This document shows positions 1 through 7,063 of a stretch of 8,898 bases of DNA, piece by piece (the stretch's first letter is position 1; every line of letters begins with the position of its first letter). The notes below the pieces were generated by a model, which was given only the letters and a program-made list of their open reading frames with translations, ran no database searches and was not told the origin of the DNA. Origin of the DNA: Methanobacteriota archaeon (GTDB taxonomy: Archaea > Thermoplasmatota > E2 > DHVEG-1). Position numbers and translations under genes: made by a program. Location of the stretch: NCBI GenBank assembly GCA_903930505.1, contig CAIYYQ010000122.1:1-8898 (forward strand), in the 5' to 3' direction.

Positions 1-771
1 AGTGATCCAACGAGCATGGCACAAGCAGCAAAAATCATCGAGGACCTTGACTTTGATTACGTTGATATCAACATGGGATGCACTTCGCGAAAAGTGACTT
101 CCCGCGGCGAAGGTGTTTCTCTTATGAATGATGAGCAACGTGCCTATGATATTGTAAACGCTGTTTTTCAAGCAGTGAATCTTCCAATAACCGTGAAGCT
201 TCGCATCGGCTCATCCAAGAATAAGATCACAATTTCATCGTTATCTGAAAAATTGATTGCTGCAGGTGCTGTTGCATTAACTATTCATGGACGTACTGGA
301 GAAAAAAAGTTTGCTTCCCCGATTGACCTTCCAACCATCCGAGATGTAGTCGAAAAGGTTTCCGTTCCCGTCATTGCAAATGGCGGAATTTTCACGGGCG
401 ATGATGCGAAAAATGTTCTCTTTAAAACAGGTGCTGTTGCAGTTATGCCTGGAAGAGGACTCATAGGAAATCCATGGATTGTTTCTGAAATACGCTGCGC
501 TCTCTTTGGGGAATCGTTTTCATATCCATCTCTTCGGGAAAAGAAGAAAATCTGCCTTAAACACACACAAGAACTCTGTATTCATTACGGTGAACGACGA
601 GGCATACTTCACATGCGGAAAATTCTTCCAAAGTATTTTTCCCAAGCTCAAAATATAAAAGAATTGAAACGCGACGTCCAAGTTGCAGCCACGAGAAACG
701 ACATTACAACGCTTCTTGGGCTAATTGAAGAACATGATTCACGATGGTATTATCTCAAGAGCACTTCTTGA
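1..771 (+). CDS. tRNA-dihydrouridine synthase (5' end outside window)
   Basis: FMN-dependent enzyme of the Dus family, which reduces uridine to dihydrouridine in tRNA, in the cytoplasm. The reading frame is open to base 1 (S-D-P-T-S before the first Met at 16), so the gene starts upstream; about 75-80 N-terminal residues are missing compared with the usual 310-340. Visible family motifs: D-I-N-M-G-C with the presumed catalytic Cys at codon 79-81, K-L-R-I-G, L-T-I-H-G-R-T, V-I-A-N-G-G-I and the flavin-phosphate loop M-P-G-R-G-L-I-G-N-P-W. The last 90 or so residues fit the helical tRNA-binding domain. One oddity is Thr after the catalytic Cys where the family usually has Pro (GCP). It stands alone on the plus strand and converges with the ABC operon, so it is probably unrelated housekeeping. 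The family call is secure; which tRNA position it modifies cannot be told. Confidence 0.93.
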   Translation, partial: SDPTSMAQAAKIIEDLDFDYVDINMGCTSRKVTSRGEGVSLMNDEQRAYDIVNAVFQAVNLPITVKLRIGSSKNKITISSLSEKLIAAGAVALTIHGRTGEKKFASPIDLPTIRDVVEKVSVPVIANGGIFTGDDAKNVLFKTGAVAVMPGRGLIGNPWIVSEIRCALFGESFSYPSLREKKKICLKHTQELCIHYGERRGILHMRKILPKYFSQAQNIKELKRDVQVAATRNDITTLLGLIEEHDSRWYYLKSTS

Positions 772-775
772 TATC

Positions 776-797
776 TTTTTTTTCTATTGAATTTTTA
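776..797 (+). terminator. U-tract terminator of the dus gene
   Basis: A run of eight T at 776-783 begins 4 bases after the dus stop codon, followed by a second run of five T at 792-796. Archaeal RNA polymerase commonly stops on such U-tracts without a hairpin. It overlaps the end of the convergent lipoprotein gene. Confidence 0.5.
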
Positions 798-1338
798 TAA
801 ACTGTGAGTCATCAAGATATAACTCGTTGTATTGTTCGCTAAAACTATACTCAAAGGATATCGACATCGATGGCCGCTCACCATTGGGTGGCCCATTACT
901 ATCATTACGTGGCCATGTATCATTTCCAGGAGGCTGTGTTCCATTCCATGGCCTTGTACCATTGTACGGATATGTACTATTGTCTGACCTCCCCGTCCCA
1001 TTATACGATTGTCTACCCGGGAACCCCCCGACACCATTAAATTTTGGTTCCAATGTCAACGTATTTCCTGCAAGAGTATAGTTGTAATCCATTGTAAAAC
1101 TCCCTTGACCGCTTGTGAGTGTCACCTGAACAGTATCCTGTGTAAATGCTAATTGTGTAATCGTAGAACTTCTCCCACCAAACATTGAAAATTCTTTTTC
1201 TCCAGACCATGTTCCAGAAAATTTACTTGTATCACTTCCTGAATTTTGATTATTAACACAACCGCTTAAACTTATAGCAGTTAACATAAAAAGTATTCCA
1301 ACTGCCAGGATATGTTTGCAAGCATTTTTTTCATTCAT
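784..1338 (-). CDS. secreted lipoprotein with a regular sequon array, last gene of the ABC operon
   Basis: Predicted 184-residue lipoprotein of unknown function. It has a short basic N-terminus, a hydrophobic segment (about 10-24) and a lipobox L-S-G-C with Cys27, so it is probably exported and lipid-anchored on the outside of the membrane. The region 40-100 has the alternating pattern of a small beta-barrel (G-T-W start, Y-x-L-x-G-N-x-L-x-L), resumed near 155-184 (F-x-Y-S-F-S-E...L-Y-L-D-D-S). Between them lies a Pro/Gly/Asn-rich insert with six N-x-S/T sequons 6-7 residues apart (N113, 120, 126, 132, 139, 145). I chose ATG 1338 because G-A-A-G-T-G-A lies just upstream; a GTG at 1350 in the same frame would overlap the permease stop. 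The gene follows the permease stop by 4 bases, so it should be co-expressed with the transporter, perhaps as an accessory or substrate-handling part. The role is inference. Confidence 0.8.
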   Translation of the reverse strand: MNEKNACKHILAVGILFMLTAISLSGCVNNQNSGSDTSKFSGTWSGEKEFSMFGGRSSTITQLAFTQDTVQVTLTSGQGSFTMDYNYTLAGNTLTLEPKFNGVGGFPGRQSYNGTGRSDNSTYPYNGTRPWNGTQPPGNDTWPRNDSNGPPNGERPSMSISFEYSFSEQYNELYLDDSQFIKIQ

Positions 1339-1342
1339 GGTA

Positions 1343-2662
1343 TTATTCACTTCTCATCGCTTCAACGATCTGCAGATTCGCTGCTTTTCTCGCAGGAATC
1401 AACCCTGAAATTATTCCAATAATCGTAGAAAATAACAATGCAAACAGGATGAGTTCTGGGGTCACTACTGCAACTGAGGTACTCGTTCCCGTTCCCATTC
1501 TTCCCATGCCCATGATGTTGATTCCTACGCTGGAAATAACACCCACGACAATGAAACCAAGGAATACCCCAAGGAGTCCTCCCATAAGGCCGATGATTCC
1601 TGATTCTGTGATGAAAAGTTTCATGATTTCTGAGTTCTTTGTTCCAATGGATTTCAGAATACCGATGAGCCGTGTCCGCTCCATTACTGACATAAACATG
1701 GTATTTGCAATCCCAATCGCGCCTACAAGAAGTGAGATCGCAGCGATACCAGTAAGGAAAAATGTGAGGGTTGCCATCGTGCTTTGAATGGTTTCAAGCA
1801 TTGATGTCGGTGACGTCACTGTAAAATCTGCGGTGTCTGATGTGACCTGTCGTGAGGTGTACAATACTTGCTCCACATTATTGATAATCTGGTCAACAGC
1901 ATTGGTATCCGTGATTTTCACTTGTATTGAAGAATATTCGTTGGCGTCGACATCTGTGACGATATCTCTTGCAGCTTGGATTGTCATAAACACAGTACGA
2001 TCATTGCCCCCGAAACTACCTGTGCCGGATTCTTCAAGAATCCCTACAATCGTAAATGTTTTTGACCCAATACGTATCTGCATGTCTTCCGTTAGATTAT
2101 AATCAAACATACCATTGGCGATACCGCTTCCGATGAGGACGCTATTGCCATCTCCTGTTTCAAGGAATCTTCCTGAACCAAGCTGTGAGGTCGTCATAGT
2201 ATTCCAAGCAGCTGGATCCACGCCTTCGACAGTAACTGTCACTGTTTGTGAAAGATACTGCACCGTTGATCGGCCAGAAATAACACCTGTTACAGTATCG
2301 ACTCCTTGAGCTGTTGATATCGCCAGAATATCAGTATCGGTTAATGTCGGAGTACTTGTTGAAGTTGTGATCTGAACAGTCTGCGTTGATGATCCTGGTG
2401 CGCCATCGTTCCCAGGCTGAAACCTCCCTGTAAATCCACCTTCTGGTCCAAATGCGCGGGTCCTTCCAGTACTTACTGTAAGAACATCTGCTCCAAAGTT
2501 CGACATCTGTGCCTTCATACTTTCAGACATCCCAGCACCGATAGAAAGCATTGCAATGACAGCCGCAACCCCGACGATAATCCCCAGGATAGTCAGCCAG
2601 CTGCGTAATCCTCGGTGAGTCAGGCCGTTCAATGAAAGTCTGATGATGTCAGCTAGTTTCAT
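1343..2662 (-). CDS. MacB/FtsX-type ABC transporter permease
   Basis: Membrane subunit, 439 residues, of the MacB/LolCE/FtsX class. Transmembrane helix 1 is at about 21-43, followed by a large extracytoplasmic MacB_PCD-type domain (about 44-295) and helices 2-4 at about 297-320, 350-380 and 402-424. The coupling segment M-E-R-T-R-L-I-G-I-L-K-S-I-G (327-340) and the C-terminal P-A-R-K-A-A...E-A-M-R are typical. Class members do not form a channel for small solutes; they convert ATP hydrolysis into mechanical movement acting on lipoproteins, peptides or cell-wall enzymes. I chose ATG 2662, which overlaps the preceding gene's stop as ATGA, giving the standard M-K-L-A-D start; an upstream in-frame ATG at 2686 adds only eight residues inside the neighbour. 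The extracellular domain has a Thr/Ser/Gly-rich insert (about 64-107). Partners are the ATPase and the Ig-like protein of the same operon. Confidence 0.93.
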   Translation of the reverse strand: MKLADIIRLSLNGLTHRGLRSWLTILGIIVGVAAVIAMLSIGAGMSESMKAQMSNFGADVLTVSTGRTRAFGPEGGFTGRFQPGNDGAPGSSTQTVQITTSTSTPTLTDTDILAISTAQGVDTVTGVISGRSTVQYLSQTVTVTVEGVDPAAWNTMTTSQLGSGRFLETGDGNSVLIGSGIANGMFDYNLTEDMQIRIGSKTFTIVGILEESGTGSFGGNDRTVFMTIQAARDIVTDVDANEYSSIQVKITDTNAVDQIINNVEQVLYTSRQVTSDTADFTVTSPTSMLETIQSTMATLTFFLTGIAAISLLVGAIGIANTMFMSVMERTRLIGILKSIGTKNSEIMKLFITESGIIGLMGGLLGVFLGFIVVGVISSVGINIMGMGRMGTGTSTSVAVVTPELILFALLFSTIIGIISGLIPARKAANLQIVEAMRSE

Positions 2663-4056
2663 TCTTTTCGTCGTCCTTTGAACCATTTCGAGATGCGCGT
2701 AAGTTTTTTCTTTCGTCCTAATTGAATGATGACCACGATGATGATAATCCCAACAACACCGATGGCAATGTAGATTAAACTATTACCTGAGCCTGATGAT
2801 TGTGATTGACCCAGGAAGCTTCCACTGCTCCCTTGTGTTCCTGTTCGAGATGAAAATCCACTTGTTGATCCAGAAGAAGAGATGTTCACTTGTTTCTGTA
2901 CGGTCTGCCTGATACCAAAGACATCTGTATATGAAATTTGGACAAGTAGCCCGGTACCCCCGAAACCTGAAAACGAGCGGTTCATAAACGTATTCCGACC
3001 GCTGAAATTTCCATCAGGCGGAGATCCAGTCCCTGGTAAATCAGACGGGCGACCTTGGGTGTTAAATGATGGAATCTGCGAGGACGTATTTTGTGTTGTT
3101 GAGGAGATTTGGAACGTCGCGAGGGTGTAATCACCAGCATCAAGGTTTCCAAGACTAGACGAAGAAGAACCACTTACGGTATAGGTGGGTTGTTGTGGGA
3201 TCGAAACAACAACTGCCGATGCAACATTTGCACCGGTATTTACCACAGAAAATGTTGTTGATCCACTTGTTGATGATTGTGGCACCAGATCAAACGTTGT
3301 TGTCCCGCTAACTTCCAAACCAACCGTTGATGTCACGGTTTGTTTTGTCCCTGTTTGATCATAATATTCCATTGTTATTGTGAGAGGGTATACCCCTGGT
3401 GAAATACCAGAACTTGCAATAAGAGTAACCGATACATCGGTATGATTTTCAGCTCCAATTGAAGGGAGCATTATCTTGTTGTCTCCTCCGATTGGTAAAA
3501 TTAAATCATTCGCATCCTCCCAAGAGAAAAGAATATTTTCAATGCTGGTTCCACAGTTATTTGTGATGTTGAAAACAAGGGTTGTTACTTCCCCGATGTT
3601 TATTGAAATTGGAGATACTGATGCCACATCTAATATTGCAGCATCTTCAACTTGGACAACGGCTGTCTGTCTGATGACATGACCTTGTGCATAGTCAATG
3701 TCAAAAATTACTTGATATAAACCAGGAGATGCCGTACTGGGAACTCGGAATTCATAGATGAGTGAATAAGAATCGCCACTATCGAGGCTTCCAACATACA
3801 CATCCCAATTTCCCTGAGGAATGACGATCGTAGGATCCCATGAGCTTGCGGTGATATCGATGGATGATAACGCAGTACCGCCGACGCTTTTTAAATTGAC
3901 TTCCAAATATCCATTTGTTCCTGGTGCGACAATAGTAGGATTTGTGGTAAACGTGACCTGCAAACCTGCGGCTGACGCAAGCCCAACAAAAAACATGCTG
4001 CTCAATACAAAGAAAGTAACGATCGATAATGAAACTATATTTCGTGTTTTTTTCAT
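2659..4056 (-). CDS. membrane-anchored extracellular Ig-like protein (COG1361/S-layer-like)
   Basis: 465 residues: signal peptide (about 1-29, ending A-S-A-A), then three Ig-like/CARDB-type beta domains (roughly 31-136, 137-250, 255-390), a Ser/Gly-rich stalk (391-426), one transmembrane helix (427-447) and a strongly basic cytoplasmic tail (448-465). It should therefore face outward, tethered by its C-terminus. Proteins of this COG1361 type are repeatedly found beside archaeal MacB-like transporters; here it sits between ATPase and permease, starting 3 bases after the ATPase stop and overlapping the permease start by 4. The ribosome site is GGTGG, lying inside the end of the ATPase gene. It probably takes the place of a bacterial MacA-type partner as the extracytoplasmic component, but shows no hairpin or lipoyl-like MacA domain. 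Domain 3 has an Asn/Gly/Pro-rich insert with several sequons. Architecture is clear; function is inferred from the operon. Confidence 0.85.
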   Translation of the reverse strand: MKKTRNIVSLSIVTFFVLSSMFFVGLASAAGLQVTFTTNPTIVAPGTNGYLEVNLKSVGGTALSSIDITASSWDPTIVIPQGNWDVYVGSLDSGDSYSLIYEFRVPSTASPGLYQVIFDIDYAQGHVIRQTAVVQVEDAAILDVASVSPISINIGEVTTLVFNITNNCGTSIENILFSWEDANDLILPIGGDNKIMLPSIGAENHTDVSVTLIASSGISPGVYPLTITMEYYDQTGTKQTVTSTVGLEVSGTTTFDLVPQSSTSGSTTFSVVNTGANVASAVVVSIPQQPTYTVSGSSSSSLGNLDAGDYTLATFQISSTTQNTSSQIPSFNTQGRPSDLPGTGSPPDGNFSGRNTFMNRSFSGFGGTGLLVQISYTDVFGIRQTVQKQVNISSSGSTSGFSSRTGTQGSSGSFLGQSQSSGSGNSLIYIAIGVVGIIIIVVIIQLGRKKKLTRISKWFKGRRKE

Positions 4057-4059
4057 TGT

Positions 4060-4743
4060 TTATCCACCTACCTTTATTCTTCCATCAACAATATGAACAA
4101 TTTTTTCAGCATATTGCGCTATCTCCAGCTCATGGGTGATCACGGTCACCGTCATTTTTTTCTCTTTCTGTAACTTTAATAAAAAATCCATGATTTCCGC
4201 CTTCGTCTTTGTATCTAAATTCCCTGTGAGTTCATCTGCGAGGATGATCTCAGGATCGTTCGCCAAGGCGCGAGCAATCGCAATACGTTGCTGCTCACCG
4301 CCAGACATCTGAGATGGAAAATGATGAGCCCTGTGCTCTAGCCCTACTGCTTTCAAAAGCTCACGTGCTTTTTGCTGTCTCTCTTTTTTTTCTTTTTCGA
4401 CAACAATCATTGGGAGTTCAATGTTTTCTAGTGCGGTTAATGTGGGGTGGAGATTGAAAAATTGAAAAACAATACCAATTTTTTTCCCTCGCATTCTGGC
4501 AAGATCGGATTCTTTCAGTGTGGAGATGTCTACTCCATCGAGAAATACTTTTCCTGACGTGGGTTTATCAAGGGCTCCTATCATATGTAGCAACGTTGAT
4601 TTGCCTGATCCACTAGGTCCCATGATTGCGACAAATTCTTCTTTTTTAATCTGGAGGTCTACACCTCGTAGCGCATGAGTTTCTACGCCGTCCATCTGAT
4701 AAATTTTTTTAACATTCTGCAGTTCTATTACCACATCATTCAT
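4060..4743 (-). CDS. ABC transporter ATP-binding protein, MacB/LolD type
   Basis: 227-residue nucleotide-binding subunit that powers the permease encoded two genes downstream. Motifs in order: Walker A G-P-S-G-S-G-K-S-T (42-50), Q-loop Q94 in V-F-Q-F-F-N-L, ABC signature M-S-G-G-E-Q-Q-R (146-153), Walker B I-I-L-A-D-E with catalytic Glu171, D-loop G-N-L-D (174-177) and switch His204. Length and the F-F-N-L-H-P-T-L-T-A-L-E-N-I-E-L-P stretch match the LolD/MacB class. Position 172 is Leu, where this class almost always has Pro (D-E-P-T); one base change (CCC to CTC) would explain it, and the other catalytic residues are intact, so I expect activity. ATG 4743 is preceded by GGTGA with 6 bases spacing. 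It is the first gene of a four-gene operon with a leader of about 65 bases and a phased repeat upstream of its promoter. Confidence 0.95.
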   Translation of the reverse strand: MNDVVIELQNVKKIYQMDGVETHALRGVDLQIKKEEFVAIMGPSGSGKSTLLHMIGALDKPTSGKVFLDGVDISTLKESDLARMRGKKIGIVFQFFNLHPTLTALENIELPMIVVEKEKKERQQKARELLKAVGLEHRAHHFPSQMSGGEQQRIAIARALANDPEIILADELTGNLDTKTKAEIMDFLLKLQKEKKMTVTVITHELEIAQYAEKIVHIVDGRIKVGG

Positions 4744-4828
4744 GATTTCACCTTTGTTGACTCTGTTTTATACGTTGTTTAATACCGGTTTTTTCATTTC
4801 AGTTTATAAACCTTAAGTTGTTCTGAAA

Positions 4829-4838
4829 TGTATATATG
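4829..4838 (-). promoter_or_regulatory. TATA-like box of the ABC operon
   Basis: On the minus strand this reads CATATATACA, about 91 bases before ATG 4743 and immediately downstream of the phased repeat. Transcription would start near 4808. A second TATA-like, self-complementary TTTATAAA at 4803-4810 is an alternative with a shorter leader. Confidence 0.5.
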
Positions 4839-4843
4839 GATTT

Positions 4844-4876
4844 TTCCCAATTCATTCCCAATTTCATTCCTAATTA
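4844..4876 (-). promoter_or_regulatory. phased triple direct repeat, site A (ABC operon)
   Basis: On the plus strand, three units of the form TTCCCAATTYA follow one another, with CC cores at 4847, 4858 and 4869, exactly 11 bp apart. The third unit is degenerate (CCTAATT). Read toward the ABC operon the pattern is GGGAATGAATTGGGAA, ending about 10 bp upstream of the TATA-like box. Nearly the same arrangement occurs at 7079-7111 and 7947-7990, which marks it as a binding site for a shared regulator. The position upstream of TATA fits an activator; identity of the protein is inferred. Confidence 0.7.
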
Positions 4877-4889
4877 CAAAATGAACTGG

Positions 4890-5030
4890 TTATTCGTCAA
4901 AAAAAAATTGAGTAAATAAATCTGTAAATTTTTTACTAAATTCTATAATCATATCCTCCGCTCCATGTGAGTCATCTAAGGGTCTGAGTTTGGGTTGTAT
5001 GTCCTCGAGAGCTATTCGTGTGTTTTCCAT
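4890..5030 (-). CDS. possible small acidic protein, 46 residues
   Basis: An ATG at 5030 opens a 46-residue frame ending in TAA at 4890, overlapping the end of the preceding gene by 19 bases in another frame. The peptide runs M-E-N-T-R-I-A-L-E-D and ends in an acidic, aromatic helix-like segment (about 26-46: E-D-M-I-I-E-F ... F-F-F-D-E). Its frame is closed by a stop seven codons before the ATG. A weak GGAG lies 13 bases upstream. Translational coupling to the upstream gene, or a frameshifted C-terminal extension of it, are both possible. Against a gene: no good ribosome site, no recognised family, and a run of nine T near its end that may simply be a transcription terminator. No homolog is recognised. 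Confidence 0.35.
   Translation of the reverse strand: MENTRIALEDIQPKLRPLDDSHGAEDMIIEFSKKFTDLFTQFFFDE
4899..4907 (-). terminator. possible U-tract terminator after the duplicated-repeat gene
   Basis: Nine consecutive T on the minus strand, about 105 bases after the stop at 5012 and just ahead of the regulatory repeat of the ABC operon. It is a plausible archaeal U-tract stop separating the two transcription units. It falls inside the possible 46-residue ORF, so the two readings compete. Confidence 0.3.
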
Positions 5031-5707
5031 ATTTTTCCGTTTTCTCCAAATTTATCTATAAACCCCATTAATTTGATCATATCATACCGTAATTTTTTAC
5101 TGAGCCGTATCCCTTTCTTTTGTGATAATGTTTTGATAATTCTATCAAGAGATGCCATTTTACTCGTATTTTTTTCACCATAATCAGTTAGCAAAGTGAT
5201 AAAATACGGTGTTTGTTCTATTGAAAACGCTTTTCCATTTGATTTTTCATGGTGGATAACAATACCAAGATCCTCTAAACAATTGAGCGTTCGTTTATGA
5301 TAATATGACAATGAAGTTACCGCGAAATCCAACCCCATCAATTTTATCATATCATAAAGAAGAGATTTTTTTATTTTTATCCTTTTATTTCGCGCGAGTT
5401 CCTCAAGGATTTTTTCAAACGATATTGTTTTGTTGTGTCCGTTATTCTTAGTTTTTAATAATTCTACAAAATGCACAGAAGGCTCTGTCGTACACATGAA
5501 ATCGTTTGTTTGTTTTTGGTATGTGATAACATCGAGTTCTAAAAGATATTTCAACGTATATTTATGGTAATAGTGCAACGATGCATCAGTCCATTCTTTA
5601 CGATTATTTTTTTTCTCCTCTATTCGCTCTGTGTGTCCTGCTAGATCCATATTTTCTTTTTCCATCTTCATGTTCCCGTATTCATTTTTTGATGAGAAAA
5701 TAATCAT
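5012..5707 (-). CDS. unrecognised protein with a duplicated helix-turn-helix-like unit
   Basis: 231 residues, no signal peptide or membrane helix, so probably cytoplasmic; basic and Lys-rich. I do not recognise the family. It contains two copies of a unit of about 85 residues, offset by 89-90: residues 43-125 and 132-215. Each begins S-L-x-Y-Y-H-K-x-T-L-x-x-L-x-x-L and ends K-x-L-x-Y-D-M-I-K-L-M-G. Read with a shifted boundary, residues 96-175 could be one complete winged helix (two helices, then Y-Y-H-K recognition-like helix, then a beta wing), flanked by half-units; a DNA-binding role is conceivable but inferred. Start choice is uncertain: ATG 5707 and GTG 5710 lie inside the only strong AGAGGTGA motif, which would suit a leaderless message; ATG 5671 or 5665 are alternatives. 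It lies 97 bases after the protease gene, beyond a hairpin, and has no phased repeat of its own. Confidence 0.7.
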   Translation of the reverse strand: MIIFSSKNEYGNMKMEKENMDLAGHTERIEEKKNNRKEWTDASLHYYHKYTLKYLLELDVITYQKQTNDFMCTTEPSVHFVELLKTKNNGHNKTISFEKILEELARNKRIKIKKSLLYDMIKLMGLDFAVTSLSYYHKRTLNCLEDLGIVIHHEKSNGKAFSIEQTPYFITLLTDYGEKNTSKMASLDRIIKTLSQKKGIRLSKKLRYDMIKLMGFIDKFGENGKIWKTHE

Positions 5708-5727
5708 CACCTCTTACAATCTAAAAT

Positions 5728-5793
5728 AAAAAAAGAGGGTTGTGCATGGAGGGGAAAAAATGGAGGAAAATCATAATTTTTGCACAACCCCTC
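5728..5793 (-). terminator. hairpin plus U-tract after the protease gene
   Basis: GGGTTGTGCA at 5737-5746 and its exact complement TGCACAACCC at 5781-5790 form a perfect 10-bp stem (12-13 bp with a bulge) around a 34-base loop. On the minus strand it starts 11 bases after the protease stop and is followed by C-T-C and seven T (5728-5734). The shape is that of a terminator, though the loop is long. It may act instead as an mRNA 3'-end or as a leader structure for the next gene. Confidence 0.5.
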
Positions 5794-5803
5794 ATTGATG
5801 TAA

Positions 5804-7018
5804 TCACGTCAAGGTCGGTCTTGTTCCTAGCTGAACAGAAACATCAAGTATCTGATTGTTTCGTACGATCGTAACAGTAATAATTTGATTAGGTGCCGTA
5901 TGTTCTTCGAGATACGACATGAACGTGTCCCCGTTTACTATACGTGTTCCATCAACCGCAATAATCAGGTCGCCACCAATAATTATTCGTACACCATCAA
6001 TTCTCATTTGCTGATCTCCACCATTTAACCCTGCGTTATCCGCTGCGCCTCCACTTGTTATTTGAGTGATAAGCCATCCATACGTAACATTAGTCCCCAT
6101 TGCTTGCGCGATAGAATATTTCATATCAACTCCCGATATCCCTAGCCAGGGGTGCTGATCATAGGATCCTGTATTAATCAGTGATTCCAACTCCCGCAGT
6201 ATCGTATTCGAAGGAATAGCAAAACCAAGACTATTAGAATTTTGAATAATTGCAGTGGTAATCCCAACAACTTCTCCTTGATAATTCAATAACGGCCCTC
6301 CTGAATTACCTGGGTTTATAGGGACACTTGTTTGAATGATGTTCGCAACAGGGAAATTTCCTGCCACAGAATCTTCAATGGTTCTCCCAAGTTGACTAAT
6401 AATACCTGTTGTCATCGTTCCACCTAACCCAAAGGGACTACCAATGGCAACAACCGGGTCACCGACCTTTAAAATCGATGAACTTACGATTTCCAGTGGT
6501 TTAAATTCATCTTGGGGTGCTTGTACAGATAATACCGCCAAATCAGAATACGCATCAGAACCAACCTCCGTTGCAGGGTAGGCATCTCCATTTGAAAACG
6601 TCACGGTAAGATTAGTTGCGTCATTGACTACATGTTTATTTGTAATAACGAAATTTTTGTCTTCAAATGCATACACAAATCCAGAGCCTTGCACCTCTGC
6701 ATATTGAGTCCCGAAAAATGAGTACTGAGGGACTAATCCGTATACCACGACGACAGAGTCTCTGGCATTTTCATATAATTGCGCAAGAGCTGTATCATTG
6801 TAAAAATAGGTGATATTTTGAAATGTCGCATTGTTATTTTCGTATTGTTCAGATCCTATTTGCTGCTGCAACTGATTAATCTGTGAAGATGTTGCACTGT
6901 AACTAAACGATCCACCAATGAGATAACCAGCGATAAACATCGACACTACGAAAAACGCTATAAAAAAAACCGCGTATCTGGTTGCCTGATTTTTTTGAGT
7001 CATATTATTTTCATTCAC
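5804..7018 (-). CDS. membrane-anchored HtrA/DegP-type serine protease
   Basis: 404 residues with a short cytoplasmic N-terminus, a signal-anchor helix (about 15-37), a Gln-rich coiled segment (43-60), a trypsin-like protease domain (about 78-285) and one PDZ domain (about 290-398). The catalytic triad is visible: His129 in I-T-N-K-H-V, Asp159 in S-D-L-A-V-L and Ser239 in N-P-G-N-S-G-G-P. It should act outside the membrane, degrading or refolding damaged envelope proteins, as known for HtrA proteins; a single PDZ and anchor match the DegS/HhoA layout. Several N-x-S/T sequons lie between anchor and protease domain. Start: GTG 7018 has GGGGG 8 bases upstream and lies about 50 bases from the TATA-like box, as at the Spy-like gene; ATG 7003 is the alternative. 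A phased repeat precedes its promoter, linking it to the ABC operon and the Spy-like gene. Confidence 0.95.
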   Translation of the reverse strand: MNENNMTQKNQATRYAVFFIAFFVVSMFIAGYLIGGSFSYSATSSQINQLQQQIGSEQYENNNATFQNITYFYNDTALAQLYENARDSVVVVYGLVPQYSFFGTQYAEVQGSGFVYAFEDKNFVITNKHVVNDATNLTVTFSNGDAYPATEVGSDAYSDLAVLSVQAPQDEFKPLEIVSSSILKVGDPVVAIGSPFGLGGTMTTGIISQLGRTIEDSVAGNFPVANIIQTSVPINPGNSGGPLLNYQGEVVGITTAIIQNSNSLGFAIPSNTILRELESLINTGSYDQHPWLGISGVDMKYSIAQAMGTNVTYGWLITQITSGGAADNAGLNGGDQQMRIDGVRIIIGGDLIIAVDGTRIVNGDTFMSYLEEHTAPNQIITVTIVRNNQILDVSVQLGTRPTLT

Positions 7019-7063
7019 GGTTTATTCCCCCAATTTTTTTATTAAGAATAAATAGAACATTTT

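Noticed and set aside
795..1037. Second minus-strand frame inside the lipoprotein gene
   Set aside because: It is a frame shadow of the sequon-repeat region and has no ribosome site or recognisable feature.
1449..2309. Plus-strand open frames opposite the permease
   Set aside because: They are antisense to a permease with clear motifs over its full length, and their proteins show no family features.
2659..4056. MacA-type periplasmic adaptor
   Set aside because: No coiled hairpin or barrel-sandwich domain; the sequence is Ig-like with a C-terminal anchor.
4844..4876. CRISPR array or mobile-element end
   Set aside because: Units are 11 bp with no spacers, sit at promoters, and no cas, transposase or integrase gene or terminal repeat is present.
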